Source of the DNA: Sphingobacterium tabacisoli
GTDB lineage: Bacteria > Bacteroidota > Bacteroidia > Sphingobacteriales > Sphingobacteriaceae
DNA: 64,000 bases
Direction of reading: 5' to 3'
Assembly: GCF_017908035.1 (NCBI RefSeq)
Contig: NZ_JAEQMU010000001.1
Location: forward strand, 558,001-622,000
Below the pieces are notes generated by a model that was not told the DNA's origin, ran no database searches, and was given only the letters and a program-made list of their open reading frames with translations. How positions within the stretch are numbered: the first letter of the stretch is position 1; every line of letters starts with the position of its first letter. The position numbers were made by a program, and so were the translations under genes. This document shows, one piece after another, positions 53,644 through 63,900 of this stretch.

Positions 53644-54621
53644 CTATGGAAGCACAGTTTTGATACAGCCTATACTCTGCTCTAGAATAGTCTCCACACG
53701 CTCTTTGAGAAGAGGCGGGCTGACAATCCAAGCGTCGTCGGCATACATCATAAACCAACGGGCAAAGTAATCCAGAGCACCTTTATATTCGAAGAATAAA
53801 TCGACATGTTGCGCTGTGCGGTGTTCGTGTGTGAAGCCAAAATATTTCTTCTGCCAATCCAAATGTGGAGCTGTGTCCAGTCCTACACGTATATGCAAGG
53901 AGATAGGAGGAATATTGTTTTTCCGGTTGGCCATTAATTCTTCAAGGCTGATATGCTGCTGGGTAAACGTCTGCGCGAGGAGGTCTATGGTGAAAATACG
54001 GTCGGCCCGGAATTGCCTGTAGTCTTCCCTTTTTAGACAATAAGCACCGATGTACCAGAAGTTATTTTCGTGAAATAAGCCTATAGGTTCGATTATCCTG
54101 GTATCAGGCTGTCCGTCATTGGCCCCTTGATAGGATAGGGCTATTTGGCGTTTATGTGCTATACTTTCGAATACAGTCTGCAGGGCATGGGGAACTGATT
54201 GATTAAAGGTGTCATAGCTGGATTTGCCCATGATAATCTGATTTTCGATAACGCTGATCGAATCCCGCTCGTTGTGCTTGAGTACAGACCGCACTTTGTA
54301 CATGGCTGATTTATAATCTGACATCAGCTTCTTGTCCATGAACTTCTCCATTAGCTTTTCCGCGGCGATAAAACTCATGGCTTCCTGTTTGGTAAATACG
54401 ACAGGAGGGAGCCGGTAGCCATCTACCAACGAATATCCACTGCCAGCTTCACCAATAATGGGTACGCCAGCTTGCTCTAAACTCTTGATATCCCTATAAA
54501 TGGTGCGTAAGCTTACCTCAAAACGATCAGCCAGCTCTTGGGCTTTAATCACTTTTTTGGATTGCAATTGGATCAGAATCTCTACAATCCGGTCAAATCT
54601 CTTTTTTAAATCAACGGACAC
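53644..54621 (-). CDS. WYL-domain transcriptional regulator, YafY-like
   Basis: Regulator of 325 residues: an HTH_11 winged helix at about 5-60 (FDRIVEILIQLQSKKVIKAQELADRFEVSLRTIYRDIKSLEQAGVPIIG), the WYL domain at about 140-220 (ISLSYQGANDGQPDTRIIEPIGLFHENNFWYIGAYCLKREDYRQFRADRI) and the C-terminal WCX-like domain. WYL regulators sense ligands or nucleic acid signals and often act on neighbouring genes. The divergent gene is a Rieske protein and the downstream one is a GNAT enzyme, so either could be a target. Confidence 0.9.
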   Translation of the reverse strand: MSVDLKKRFDRIVEILIQLQSKKVIKAQELADRFEVSLRTIYRDIKSLEQAGVPIIGEAGSGYSLVDGYRLPPVVFTKQEAMSFIAAEKLMEKFMDKKLMSDYKSAMYKVRSVLKHNERDSISVIENQIIMGKSSYDTFNQSVPHALQTVFESIAHKRQIALSYQGANDGQPDTRIIEPIGLFHENNFWYIGAYCLKREDYRQFRADRIFTIDLLAQTFTQQHISLEELMANRKNNIPPISLHIRVGLDTAPHLDWQKKYFGFTHEHRTAQHVDLFFEYKGALDYFARWFMMYADDAWIVSPPLLKERVETILEQSIGCIKTVLP

Positions 54622-54746
54622 TTTAATCTATTTATTGAGCTTAAACTTAGAAAAAAAGCTTTATATAATCGATAAGGAACTTGAAATAAATCCGGATCTG
54701 ATGTTTATCTATGGGACGTTATTTCTATTTTATGTAAGTTTATACC

Positions 54747-55085
54747 ATGGCTTGGGTCGAGATACCAGAAGAATATTTGATAACTGATGAGAGAATACGG
54801 CAAGTTTCGGTATCGGGACTGACATTCTGTTTGGTTTTCCATGATGGGCGATGGATTGCCTTTTCAAGGAAATGCCCACATGCAGGAGCTCCACTGGATC
54901 AAGGCTGGTGTAAAGACGGGGTCGTCGTATGTCCCTACCATCGGCAGGAGTTTGATCTGAAAACAGGGAGGGGCGCACAGGGGCAGGGCAACTTTATTAC
55001 CATCTATCCACTTCAAATCGTTGCGGACAGATGGTGTATTGAGGTCAAAGATAGCTTCTTTCAGCGTCTGTTCGCTAAGCTCTAA
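54747..55085 (+). CDS. Rieske [2Fe-2S] protein
   Basis: Small cytoplasmic redox protein of 112 residues with the two Rieske cluster boxes: CPHAGAPL and, 18 residues later, CPYHRQEFDLKTG. Each box gives one Cys and one His ligand. It resembles ferredoxin subunits of ring-hydroxylating dioxygenases or nitrite reductase small subunits, but no partner oxygenase or reductase is adjacent. The gene converges with a ring-opening dioxygenase-like gene 10 bases away. Confidence 0.9.
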   Translation: MAWVEIPEEYLITDERIRQVSVSGLTFCLVFHDGRWIAFSRKCPHAGAPLDQGWCKDGVVVCPYHRQEFDLKTGRGAQGQGNFITIYPLQIVADRWCIEVKDSFFQRLFAKL

Positions 55086-55095
55086 CAAAGTGGTC

Positions 55096-55989
55096 TTACC
55101 CTATTTTTAACGATGTCATCGTGAGTGATCCCGCTACCGCTTGGTCATTAAAGATGCTTAACTCTTCATTTTTTTCCTGTAACGCTAAGCTGTATAGCAA
55201 CGGCATATAGTGTTCCGGTGTAGGGATCGCCAGTTGGAATTCCGCACCTTGTTTATCATAGTCAATTAAGGCCTGATGATTACCTTCATTGATATACTTT
55301 TTCATCTTCTCATCGGCCTGTTTCGCCCAGTCGAAAGCATAGCCTGCGGTATCGATATGTGACCAGGAAACCATCCGAAGGTTGTGAACCATATTTCCGC
55401 TACCTACAATAAGTACTCCTTTGTGCCGTAGGGCTGCCAGTTCTTTCGCTAGTGCATAGTGGTACGAGGCCGGTTGCGTATAATCTATGCTCATCTGTAT
55501 GACTGGAACATCAGCATTAGGATAGAGGTGCTTGATTACAGACCAGGATCCGTGGTCGAGTCCCCATTTTTCATCCAGATGTACATCGGTGGACGTAATG
55601 ATTTCTTTGGTGAGCTTAGCCAGTTCGGGAGAGCCCGGAGCTGGATATTGCACATCAAAGAGTGCTTGCGGAAAACCTCCAAAATCATGTATAGTCGCTG
55701 GGTTTTCCATGGCAGTAACATAGGTGCCACGGGTTTCCCAGTGTGCCGAGATAACCAAAATCGCTCTTGGTTTCTCTATTTCTTTACTTATATTCTTGAA
55801 ACCTTGGACAAATTCATTGTCTTCAATAGCATTCATTGGGCTACCGTGACCTAAAAATAATACAGGCATCTTGTCCGTAGTGTCCAATGTGTTGGCAAAG
55901 CTATGGAGAGAGCCCAGTTTAACAGCTGCCCCCGTTAGCGGAAGTGCCGCAACTGCAGTCAAAAATTGCTTTCTATTCATATCTTCCAT
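55096..55989 (-). CDS. DODA/LigB-type extradiol dioxygenase-like protein with signal sequence
   Basis: Member of the class III extradiol ring-cleavage (YgiD/4,5-DOPA dioxygenase) family, 297 residues from the Met at 55989; a Met three codons on is possible and the 27-residue extension from 56070 is rejected. The N-terminus MNRKQFLTAVAALPLTGA looks like a secretion signal of Tat type with Arg-Lys. Metal and active-site residues appear in LFLGHGSPMNA, ISAHWETRG, WGLDHGSWSVI and IVGSGNMVHNL. Function as an aromatic diol dioxygenase is a family inference; an AraC regulator lies directly upstream on the same strand. Confidence 0.82.
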   Translation of the reverse strand: MEDMNRKQFLTAVAALPLTGAAVKLGSLHSFANTLDTTDKMPVLFLGHGSPMNAIEDNEFVQGFKNISKEIEKPRAILVISAHWETRGTYVTAMENPATIHDFGGFPQALFDVQYPAPGSPELAKLTKEIITSTDVHLDEKWGLDHGSWSVIKHLYPNADVPVIQMSIDYTQPASYHYALAKELAALRHKGVLIVGSGNMVHNLRMVSWSHIDTAGYAFDWAKQADEKMKKYINEGNHQALIDYDKQGAEFQLAIPTPEHYMPLLYSLALQEKNEELSIFNDQAVAGSLTMTSLKIG

Positions 55990-56083
55990 TTGTTTGATGT
56001 TTTTAGCGTCTGAAAATATATAGTACAAATTTACGGCAGTTTTTGTCGGGCAGGTATGAAAATAGCGCAAAAGAGTATAAGGA

Positions 56084-56917
56084 TTATGTAATCTGTGAGC
56101 GTATATCCTGTCGGAACTCGGTCGGTGTCATCCCGGATTTCTTTTTAAATACACTCGTAAAGTAAGCCTTGTCGCTATATCCTAGTTCGAATCCGATTTC
56201 CGCAATATTCTTATCGGTGCTGAAAAGAAGGTTTTTCGCTTCTGTAAGCTTGCTTGTTTCGATGATTTCCGAAACGGTTTGCTGCAGGATCCGTTGGGTT
56301 ATTCCATTCAGTGCACGGGGCGTCATAAAGAGCTTTTCAGCGTAAAAGTTAACGCCTTCGGGACGTCTGAAATTTTCCTCTAGGATCGCTAGAAAACTTT
56401 GAAAAGTGCTGTCTTGAGCGGGAGCAGAAGTTGACTCTTTGTCTCCTAGTACTTTCTTACGCTCCGATTCGATCAGGACAAAAAGGGAGGATAGGAGACT
56501 ACGTATAATAGCAAGCTCGGGTACGGGCTGTTGTATTTCTTCCATTATCAGCAGACATAGCGTATCGAGACGATGGAGGCCCGCGCGATCTCGCAGCTGG
56601 AAATTTGCATGGTCATGATAGGTGTTATAAAGTTGAAACGTAATCTCGGGGATGAATTCACTTTTAAAACGTAGTACCCAAAAATCACACACTCCGTTTA
56701 GAGCATCGGGCTGCACCCGATGCACCTTGCCTTTTGTAACAAAGGTGATAAAGGGAGCCTGCCAATGCTGTTCTTGATAATCGATAAAATGGCCTAGCTG
56801 CCCTTCCATACCGATAATGAGTTCTTCAAAATCATGCTTATGGGGCAGATTGGTGCTGTTCTTGATGCGATTAGCCTCCTGTATATCTACTTTGTAAATT
56901 TTGAATAATTCATCCAT
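56084..56917 (-). CDS. AraC-family transcriptional regulator
   Basis: Regulator of 277 residues with an N-terminal cupin-like sensor (about 20-110, LPHKHDFEELIIGMEGQLGHFIDYQEQHW) and a C-terminal double HTH (about 185-275, MTPRALNGITQRILQQTVSEII..KNIAEIGFELGYSDKAYFTSVFKKKSGMTPTEFRQ). It lies 94 bases upstream of the dioxygenase gene on the same strand and may regulate it. The divergent purF-like gene has its own consensus promoter in the gap. Confidence 0.9.
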   Translation of the reverse strand: MDELFKIYKVDIQEANRIKNSTNLPHKHDFEELIIGMEGQLGHFIDYQEQHWQAPFITFVTKGKVHRVQPDALNGVCDFWVLRFKSEFIPEITFQLYNTYHDHANFQLRDRAGLHRLDTLCLLIMEEIQQPVPELAIIRSLLSSLFVLIESERKKVLGDKESTSAPAQDSTFQSFLAILEENFRRPEGVNFYAEKLFMTPRALNGITQRILQQTVSEIIETSKLTEAKNLLFSTDKNIAEIGFELGYSDKAYFTSVFKKKSGMTPTEFRQDIRSQIT

Positions 56918-57007
56918 GGATTAAAGATAAGTAAAGGGATTATGTCACCCGAAAGTTTTTTACTTAAAAAAAATGCAGGGGTTCTTTAGTAAGAACTCTA
57001 ATTTTTG

Positions 57008-57015
57008 TACCTTTG
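57008..57015 (+). promoter_or_regulatory. -7 box of the PurF-like gene
   Basis: TACCTTTG, perfect to TAnnTTTG, 17 bases before the ATG at 57033. It falls inside the longer upstream reading frame, so translation from 56973 would precede transcription and is rejected. Confidence 0.6.
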
Positions 57016-57032
57016 CATCATCAATTCAAGCT

Positions 57033-58943
57033 ATGAGTGACGCTATAAAACACGAGTGTGGTATTGCACTTATCAGACTATTAAAACCCCTCTCATATTA
57101 TCAGGAAAAATATGGAACTCCTTACTACGGGATTAACAAGTTGTATCTTCTTATGGAGAAGCAACATAACCGTGGACAGGATGGGGCTGGTATTGCAACC
57201 ATTAAATTTGATGTAAAACCAGGTAACCGGTACATCAGCCGGTACAGAGCTATGGGATCTACAGCAGTAGCAGATATTTTTGAATACGTTCAGAAAAAAT
57301 TTGCAGCTGTAAATAAAGCTTATCCGAAGGAATCTAAGGATACGCAATGGCTTAAAGACAATGTTAGTTTTACAGGAGAGGTATTATTAGGGCACCTGCG
57401 CTATGGTACACACGGTAAAAACAGCATCGAAAGTTGCCACCCCTTCCTGAGACAGAACAATTGGATGACCCGTAACCTAGTGGTAGCAGGGAATTTCAAT
57501 ATGACAAATGTGGACGAACTGCTTCAGCAGCTTTATGATTTAGGGCAACACCCTAAAGAACAAGCGGACACCGTTACTGTATTGGAGAAGATTGGTCACT
57601 TTTTGGATGATGAGAATCAAGAGTTGTTCGACCAGTTCAAGAAAGAAGGCTATTCTAATATAGAGATTTCTGCTCAGATTGGTAAGCACCTTGACGTCGC
57701 TAAGATTTTGACCCGTTCGGCTAAAACATGGGATGGTGGCTATACTATAGCTGGTATCTTAGGTCATGGTGATGCTTTTGTGATGCGTGACCCTGCGGGT
57801 ATCCGTCCTGCATTCTTTTACCAAGACGACGAAGTGTTGGTTGTGGCATCCGAGCGACCTGTGATTCAAACAGCTTTTAACATCCCGTTGGAAGCAGTTC
57901 AAGAGATCAAACCGGGACACGCACTGATTGCGAAGAAGGATGGTTCTATTTCGCAAGAGATGTTTAGACAACCTGTCGAGCAAAAATCATGTTCTTTCGA
58001 ACGTATTTATTTCTCTAGAGGTTCGGATGCGGATATTTACCAAGAACGTAAGTCGCTAGGTAAGTTATTATGCGATCAAGTGTTGAAGTCTATCGACAAC
58101 GACATCAAAAATACAGTGTTCTCGTTTATTCCTAATACTGCGGAGGTATCTTACTACGGTATGATGGAAGGAATGAGTAAGTATGTAAGGGATTATCAGA
58201 AAAATATCCTATTAAATAGAGATGAGAAAATCTCAGATCAGGAATTGGATGATATCTTAAGTATACACGCACGTTTTGAGAAGCTGAATGTAAAAGATGC
58301 GAAGCTACGTACTTTTATTACGCAAGATGCAGATAGACAGGATATGGTACAGCACGTATACGATACAACTTATGGTATTGTACGTGATCACGAGGATACT
58401 ATCGTCGCTATTGATGACTCTATCGTAAGAGGTACGACATTGAAGCAGTCTATATTGACTATCTTGGACCGTCTGCACCCTAAAAAGATTGTAATCGTAT
58501 CATCAGCACCACAGATACGCTATCCAGATTGTTACGGTATTGATATGTCAAGAATGGGAGAGTTTGTCGCTTTCGAGGCCGCAATAAACCTGTTGAAACG
58601 CAAAGGGATGTCACATATTATTGATGAGGTTTATCAAAAATGTGTCGCTTCTATCGTAAAACCGAAAGACGAAATCGAGAACTACGTAAAAGCAATCTAC
58701 GAACCTTTTACGGACGAGGAAATATCTGCTGAAATCGCTCGAATCGTAAGACCACATGATTTGAATGCAGAGCTGGTTGTTATTTTCCAAACGTTGGATA
58801 ATTTACATATTGCTTGTCCTAATCATAGAGGTGACTGGTATTTCTCTGGAGACTATCCTACTCCAGGAGGAAACAAAGTAGTCAATAAAGCCTTCATGAA
58901 TTGGGTAGAAGGAAAGAATGTGAGAGCTTATTTTAGTAGGTAA
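57033..58943 (+). CDS. Long amidophosphoribosyltransferase-like protein (PurF paralogue)
   Basis: Glutamine amidotransferase fused to a phosphoribosyltransferase, 636 residues against about 500 for classic PurF. The class II glutaminase has Cys9 (in ECGIALIRL) as nucleophile after an eight-residue propeptide-like start, HLRYGTHG, GNFNMTN and RDPAGIRPAFF. The PRPP loop VAIDDSIVRGTT (Asp461, Asp462) is intact. Extra segments near 90-115 and 190-230 and a long C-terminus set it apart. The first step of purine synthesis is the family reaction, but the longer type in Bacteroidota may be a second enzyme with another role. Terminator at 58969. Confidence 0.85.
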   Translation: MSDAIKHECGIALIRLLKPLSYYQEKYGTPYYGINKLYLLMEKQHNRGQDGAGIATIKFDVKPGNRYISRYRAMGSTAVADIFEYVQKKFAAVNKAYPKESKDTQWLKDNVSFTGEVLLGHLRYGTHGKNSIESCHPFLRQNNWMTRNLVVAGNFNMTNVDELLQQLYDLGQHPKEQADTVTVLEKIGHFLDDENQELFDQFKKEGYSNIEISAQIGKHLDVAKILTRSAKTWDGGYTIAGILGHGDAFVMRDPAGIRPAFFYQDDEVLVVASERPVIQTAFNIPLEAVQEIKPGHALIAKKDGSISQEMFRQPVEQKSCSFERIYFSRGSDADIYQERKSLGKLLCDQVLKSIDNDIKNTVFSFIPNTAEVSYYGMMEGMSKYVRDYQKNILLNRDEKISDQELDDILSIHARFEKLNVKDAKLRTFITQDADRQDMVQHVYDTTYGIVRDHEDTIVAIDDSIVRGTTLKQSILTILDRLHPKKIVIVSSAPQIRYPDCYGIDMSRMGEFVAFEAAINLLKRKGMSHIIDEVYQKCVASIVKPKDEIENYVKAIYEPFTDEEISAEIARIVRPHDLNAELVVIFQTLDNLHIACPNHRGDWYFSGDYPTPGGNKVVNKAFMNWVEGKNVRAYFSR

Positions 58944-58968
58944 TCGCAATCGATAATAACATATAGAG

Positions 58969-58998
58969 AAGGCTAATCCACTAGGGTTAGCCTTTTTT
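58969..58998 (+). terminator. Terminator after the PurF-like gene
   Basis: AAGGCTAA (58969-58976) pairs with TTAGCCTT (58987-58994) and T residues follow. Confidence 0.88.
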
Positions 58999-59189
58999 AT
59001 TGCTAAATAGATAAATTACTGTTGTTTTAGTTGGTGTTATTGTATCAAAATAATGGATTAATATCGATTTTAATAAGCTTTATGGTGTAAGTTGTATATT
59101 TATCCCGTTCGGGCTCCGCGATGATAGGTATTGATGTTTTGCATACAGATAGCTAGAATACGATGTTATCAGGGCCGTTAATTTGTAGA

Positions 59190-59756
59190 ATGGACGACAG
59201 CATTTTATTTAACAAGATCCAAGATGGCGACATGACGGCTTTTTATCATGTCTACATGAGTTATTGGCCATTGCTGTATAGCCACGCAGTCCGTATGCTA
59301 CGGGACGAAGAAGAAGCGAAAGATGTGGTGCAGGATTTGTTTATCTATGCCTGGGAAAACAGGTCGAAGATTCAGTTCGATAAAATAAAACCGTTTCTTT
59401 ACGTCTCCCTGCGTAACCGCGTAATCAATCGTTCGCTACGGAGCAAAGTCGAACAAAAGTATCTTAAAAGAACGTTCCCGGTTCATAATTTTGACGAATA
59501 CCTCCATGTAGAGGAAGATGTCTTATATAAAGAGCTGGAAGCAGAGATTGAAAAAGGAATAGAAGCATTACCACCAAAAATGCAAGCTATATTTAGGATG
59601 TCCCGTGTCGAGAATCTTAGCCATAAGGAGATTGCAGAACAGCTGAAAGTGACAACGGATAATGTGAAAAAGACAATCAACAGGGCACTTAAAATCATAC
59701 GCTCAGGTATGACTAAAATAATTTTTACTTTTTTTTTATTTTTTATGTCCACCTAG
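59190..59756 (+). CDS. ECF RNA polymerase sigma factor
   Basis: Alternative sigma factor of 188 residues, from the Met at 59190. An earlier Met at 59163 adds nine unlikely residues. Region 2 (about 15-80) includes DEEEAKDVVQDLFIYAWENRSKI; region 4 (about 120-175) includes LPPKMQAIFRMSRVENLSHKEIAEQLKVTTDNVKKTINRALK. Its hydrophobic tail is typical of this Bacteroidota group. It is followed at 45 bases by a FecR anti-sigma gene and then a SusC receptor, so it should respond to surface sensing of the receptor's substrate. Confidence 0.9.
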   Translation: MDDSILFNKIQDGDMTAFYHVYMSYWPLLYSHAVRMLRDEEEAKDVVQDLFIYAWENRSKIQFDKIKPFLYVSLRNRVINRSLRSKVEQKYLKRTFPVHNFDEYLHVEEDVLYKELEAEIEKGIEALPPKMQAIFRMSRVENLSHKEIAEQLKVTTDNVKKTINRALKIIRSGMTKIIFTFFLFFMST

Positions 59757-59801
59757 TCTGCTTTTGCTTGTACTCTATATAAACTAGTCAATATAACTTT
59801 T

Positions 59802-60887
59802 ATGGAGGATAAGGAAATTGAAAGACTTTGGAAAAAGTACATCGACGGAACCTGTACAGAAGAAGAGAAGAAGACCATTCAACAGTGGTATAATAAAGCT
59901 GTACAAGATAACACGATGCCCCAGTTTACAGACGATATCTATTCGGTAGGTGATCAGATGTGGACGGGAATTTCTCAAGAACTAGCAACTAAAAAATCAC
60001 GAATCAAAATTTGGCGTTGGACGGGTAGCGTAGCTGCTGCTGCAATAGGGATATTATCACTGTTGTATATCACCAATATGGAACGCCCAGAGCCTATCAC
60101 CGTAGCGAATACACAGCATATCTTGCCCAATGAAGAGGGCGCTATATTGACTTTGTCCGACGGACGGGAGTTTACGCTAGATGAACAAAATGGACTCACG
60201 CAGTATATCGATACAGGAAAGGTTCTTTCTGAAGAACGATTTACAGTAACGACACCAAAAGGTAAGAGTATTAAGCTTTTATTGCCTGATGGATCTTCAA
60301 CGGTACTAAATCCAAGTTCAGTTTTAAGTTATGCTTACAATGCAGTAGCTAATGTGCGTGAACTAACGATAAGTGGTGAGGCTTACTTTGATGTCGTGAA
60401 GCGACGGGATCAAAAGAGTGGTAATCCTATTGCTTTTTCAGTGCGTTCTAAAGGACAGTTGGTTCGGGTACTAGGTACGCGCTTTAGTGTAGCGAGTTAC
60501 GACGACGAATTGGTTGCGTTGACTACGCTCGAAGAAGGTAGTGTTGCGATAGAGGATAGCAAACACGGCGGAAGCGAGGTGTTGAAACCTGGTCAACAAG
60601 CGGTGCTTTCGGCCCAAGGAATAGAGGTCAAGGAGGTAGACCTAGATATTGCACTGGCATGGAAGGACAACGATTTTGCATTCAGCAACCAAAGCCTGGA
60701 GAATCTCTTGAAGCAATTGGAGCGATGGTATGATGTATCCTTTACTTGGAAGGATAAAAAATATAAAAATGAATCTTTCGATGGGATGATACCTCGGGAT
60801 AGGTCACTTTATGAAGTATTGAACGCATTGGAACGTACTGGTAAAGTGAAGTTTGAGATACAGGGGAGAAACATCCTCGTAAAATAA
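59802..60887 (+). CDS. FecR-family anti-sigma factor
   Basis: Single-pass membrane regulator of 361 residues. A cytoplasmic N-terminus (about 1-65) binds the sigma factor; one helix (RIKIWRWTGSVAAAAIGILSLLYIT, about 67-91) crosses the membrane; the periplasmic FecR domain (about 150-245, VTTPKGKSIKLLLPDGSSTVLNPSSVLSYAYN) is followed by the C-terminal DUF4974/STN-like domain (about 285-360, FSNQSLENLLKQLERWYDVSFTW). The periplasmic end receives the signal from the STN domain of the next gene's product. Confidence 0.93.
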   Translation: MEDKEIERLWKKYIDGTCTEEEKKTIQQWYNKAVQDNTMPQFTDDIYSVGDQMWTGISQELATKKSRIKIWRWTGSVAAAAIGILSLLYITNMERPEPITVANTQHILPNEEGAILTLSDGREFTLDEQNGLTQYIDTGKVLSEERFTVTTPKGKSIKLLLPDGSSTVLNPSSVLSYAYNAVANVRELTISGEAYFDVVKRRDQKSGNPIAFSVRSKGQLVRVLGTRFSVASYDDELVALTTLEEGSVAIEDSKHGGSEVLKPGQQAVLSAQGIEVKEVDLDIALAWKDNDFAFSNQSLENLLKQLERWYDVSFTWKDKKYKNESFDGMIPRDRSLYEVLNALERTGKVKFEIQGRNILVK

Positions 60888-60939
60888 TGAACAATCAATT
60901 TTTTAATTAATCAATCTAATATTTAGTAGTTAACCTAAT

Positions 60940-63900
60940 GGTAAGTAGAAGTAAAATTGCAGCTTTTCTACTGCTGTATGCTCCATTGACTTTTCAAATG
61001 GATGCGATGGCACAGAAAATACGGTTTACGGCAGTACAGACTAAGCCGTCAGAAATCTTTAAGGAGATCAAAAAACAGTCTGGTTACGGATTTGTGTATT
61101 CGAACGAGGATATTAAGCGCTTGAAAGTAGTCAGTCTGCCTGCAGGCGAGTATGATATGCATGCTTTACTGGATCAAATGATGCATAATCAGCCTTTAAA
61201 GTATAGTATATCAGATAAGCTCATCACGATAGAACATAAGGCAACAACAGTGCCTAAATGGAAAGCTGTCGCTAATGCGCTGCAAGAGGGCATCGAGGTG
61301 AAAGGCCGTATACTGGATGATAAAGGAGGTTTTGTTAAAGGTGCAACTGTTCAGGTAAAAGGAAGTAGTGGAGGAGCATTAAGTGATGAGAATGGTTATT
61401 TTACGCTGACCAATGTATCGAACGAGAGTATTATCCGTATCACTTATTTGGGGCATCAACCGGTAGAGGCGGTGGCTCGCCCACAGATGGGTACAATTAC
61501 ACTGTTTCCCTCAGATCAAGCTATTGAAGAGGTAAATGTGATGAATACCGGTTATTATCAAGCACCTAGAGAGCGTGCAACGGGCTCATTTGTCCATATC
61601 GATAATAAAACGATCGAAAGAGGAACTAGCCCTGATATCTTACAGCGTCTAGAGGGAATGGTGAGTGGTATGCAGTTCACAAAGACGGGTAGCTCTAATA
61701 TAGCGGATGTCAGGGTGAGAGGTCTATCTACCTTAGAAGGCAATAAGCGTCCACTGATTGTTGTGGATAATTTCCCTTACGAAGGAAATCTATATGATAG
61801 AAATAATAGCTATGGTGTAGATCTTAGCTTCATCAATCCGAGCGATGTAGAGAGCATTACGGTATTGAAGGATGCTGCTGCTGCGTCTATCTGGGGAGCA
61901 AGAGCAGCAAATGGCGTAATTGTAATAACGACAAAGAAAGGAAAGTTTGGACAGAAAAGCAGAATTAACTTTTCTTATAGAAGCACCTTTGATGAAAAAC
62001 CTGATCTGTTGAGCACTCGTAACCGACTTCCTTCTTCGGTTATTATGGATGTAGAGAAAGTACAGTTCGAACGAGGTAAATATAACCCCAATTCGAATCA
62101 AAGTGCAATTCCGGAATATGCAGAGTGGTTGTTCAAACATAAAGCAGGAAGCATAAGCGATGCGCAGTTGGCGGAGGTAGAAGAGCGTATGCGAAATACA
62201 GAAGTGCGGGATCAAATCTCAAAGTACTTGATGCAGACAGGGATAACGCAACAGTATAGTTTGGATCTTTCAGGAGGAGCATCAAACTACGCGTATTACT
62301 TAGCCGCGGGATACAATAAAGGTAGAACGAATTGGATAGGAGAAGAGAATCAGAAGTTTAATGTATCTACTCAACATATACTTCAGCCAGCAAAAGATTT
62401 AAACATTACAGCTCGTATAGATTATACAGATAGTAAATCCAAAACCAATTCGCTAACAAGTAGTAACCTTACTTCCGGAGCTGGTGTAGGATTGTCGCCT
62501 TATGCACGTTTGGCCGATGAAATGGGCAATCCGATAGCTATGGTCAAAGATTATAGACAGAGTTATAAGGACGACCCAATAAATAGTGGCCTCTTGGATT
62601 GGAATTATTACCCTTTGTTAGAAAGAGAGTTGATCGACAATAATGGCAAGGCAAAAGAGCTTCGTTTTAATGTCGAAGCAAATTATACGTTTCTAAAGCA
62701 TTTTAAGGCTGCTGTCAACTATAATTATGGATACGGGCAGAATAGTGCAGAAAGGTACTACGATAAAGAGTCGTATTACGTGCGCAATCTGGTGAATCGC
62801 TTCACAGATGACAAGATGAATCAAGTTATTCCTTATGGTGATATAAAGATCTTGGGTATACCGTATTTTTCGAATTATCACAATGCTCGTGCTACTTTGT
62901 ATTATAATCAAAAATTTAACGATAAGCACCAGATTAATGCCCTAGTTGGGGGAGAGGTGAATGAGTCTATAAGGTATACGACAGCCGGGCACACGTTGTA
63001 TAAATACAATAGTAATACAGGTCAAGGGGAATCGTTGTTCAATTTTACAGAGAACTACCCGACTAGACCCAATGGAAGAGCCACTATTCCAAGTGTATTT
63101 CCAATTGATTTGAGTCATTTTACGGATCGATTCATCTCTTATTTCACTAATGTAAGTTATGAGTATCTAGATCGTTATGTATTAAGCTCATCTTGGCGTT
63201 GGGATGCATCAAATCTGTATGGTGTGAAGACTAACCAAAAAGGTATCCCATTGTGGTCCGTTGGTGGTGCTTGGCATGTGCATAAAGAACCGATGTTTAA
63301 TGTAGATTGGATATCACAATTGACCGCACGGTTGACCTATGGTAAAGCAGGGAATACGTTTAAAGAGGTGTCACATTTTCCGTTATTACAATTCAACGTA
63401 AAGCGCCCGAATAATATAAGCCAGGCGACTTTGCGCAGTACTGGAAACCCTACATTACGTTGGGAAACGGTATCCACAACCAATGCCGCTATAGATTTCG
63501 GCTTACTGTCGAATCGTTTGTCAGGATCTTTTGAGTTCTATATAAAAGATGCAACAGATTTGATCGGCAAGAATTTTATGGCACCAAGTACAGGTGTTAT
63601 TACGGGGGGGACAGCTGCAAGTAGTAACGTTATAAATTATGCAGCGATGCGTACTAAAGGAATTGATTTGACTTTGAACTCTAAAAATCTAGTTGGTGAT
63701 TTTACTTGGAATAGTACCGTTCTATTTAGTTTCACTAAGAATAAAATAACCGAGGTATACACTAATCCTACAGCAGTAATCTATGATTATTACGCCACAC
63801 CTCCTGCGGCTGTTGTTGGTGTGAGTCGGGATTTAATTTACTCTATCCCATGGCACGGTTTGGACGGGGAAACAGGAATGCCCATTATGTATATCAATGG

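Noticed and set aside
56973-57032. Upstream extension of the PurF-like gene
   Set aside because: It includes the perfect -7 box at 57008-57015 and would move the nucleophile Cys further from the N-terminus.
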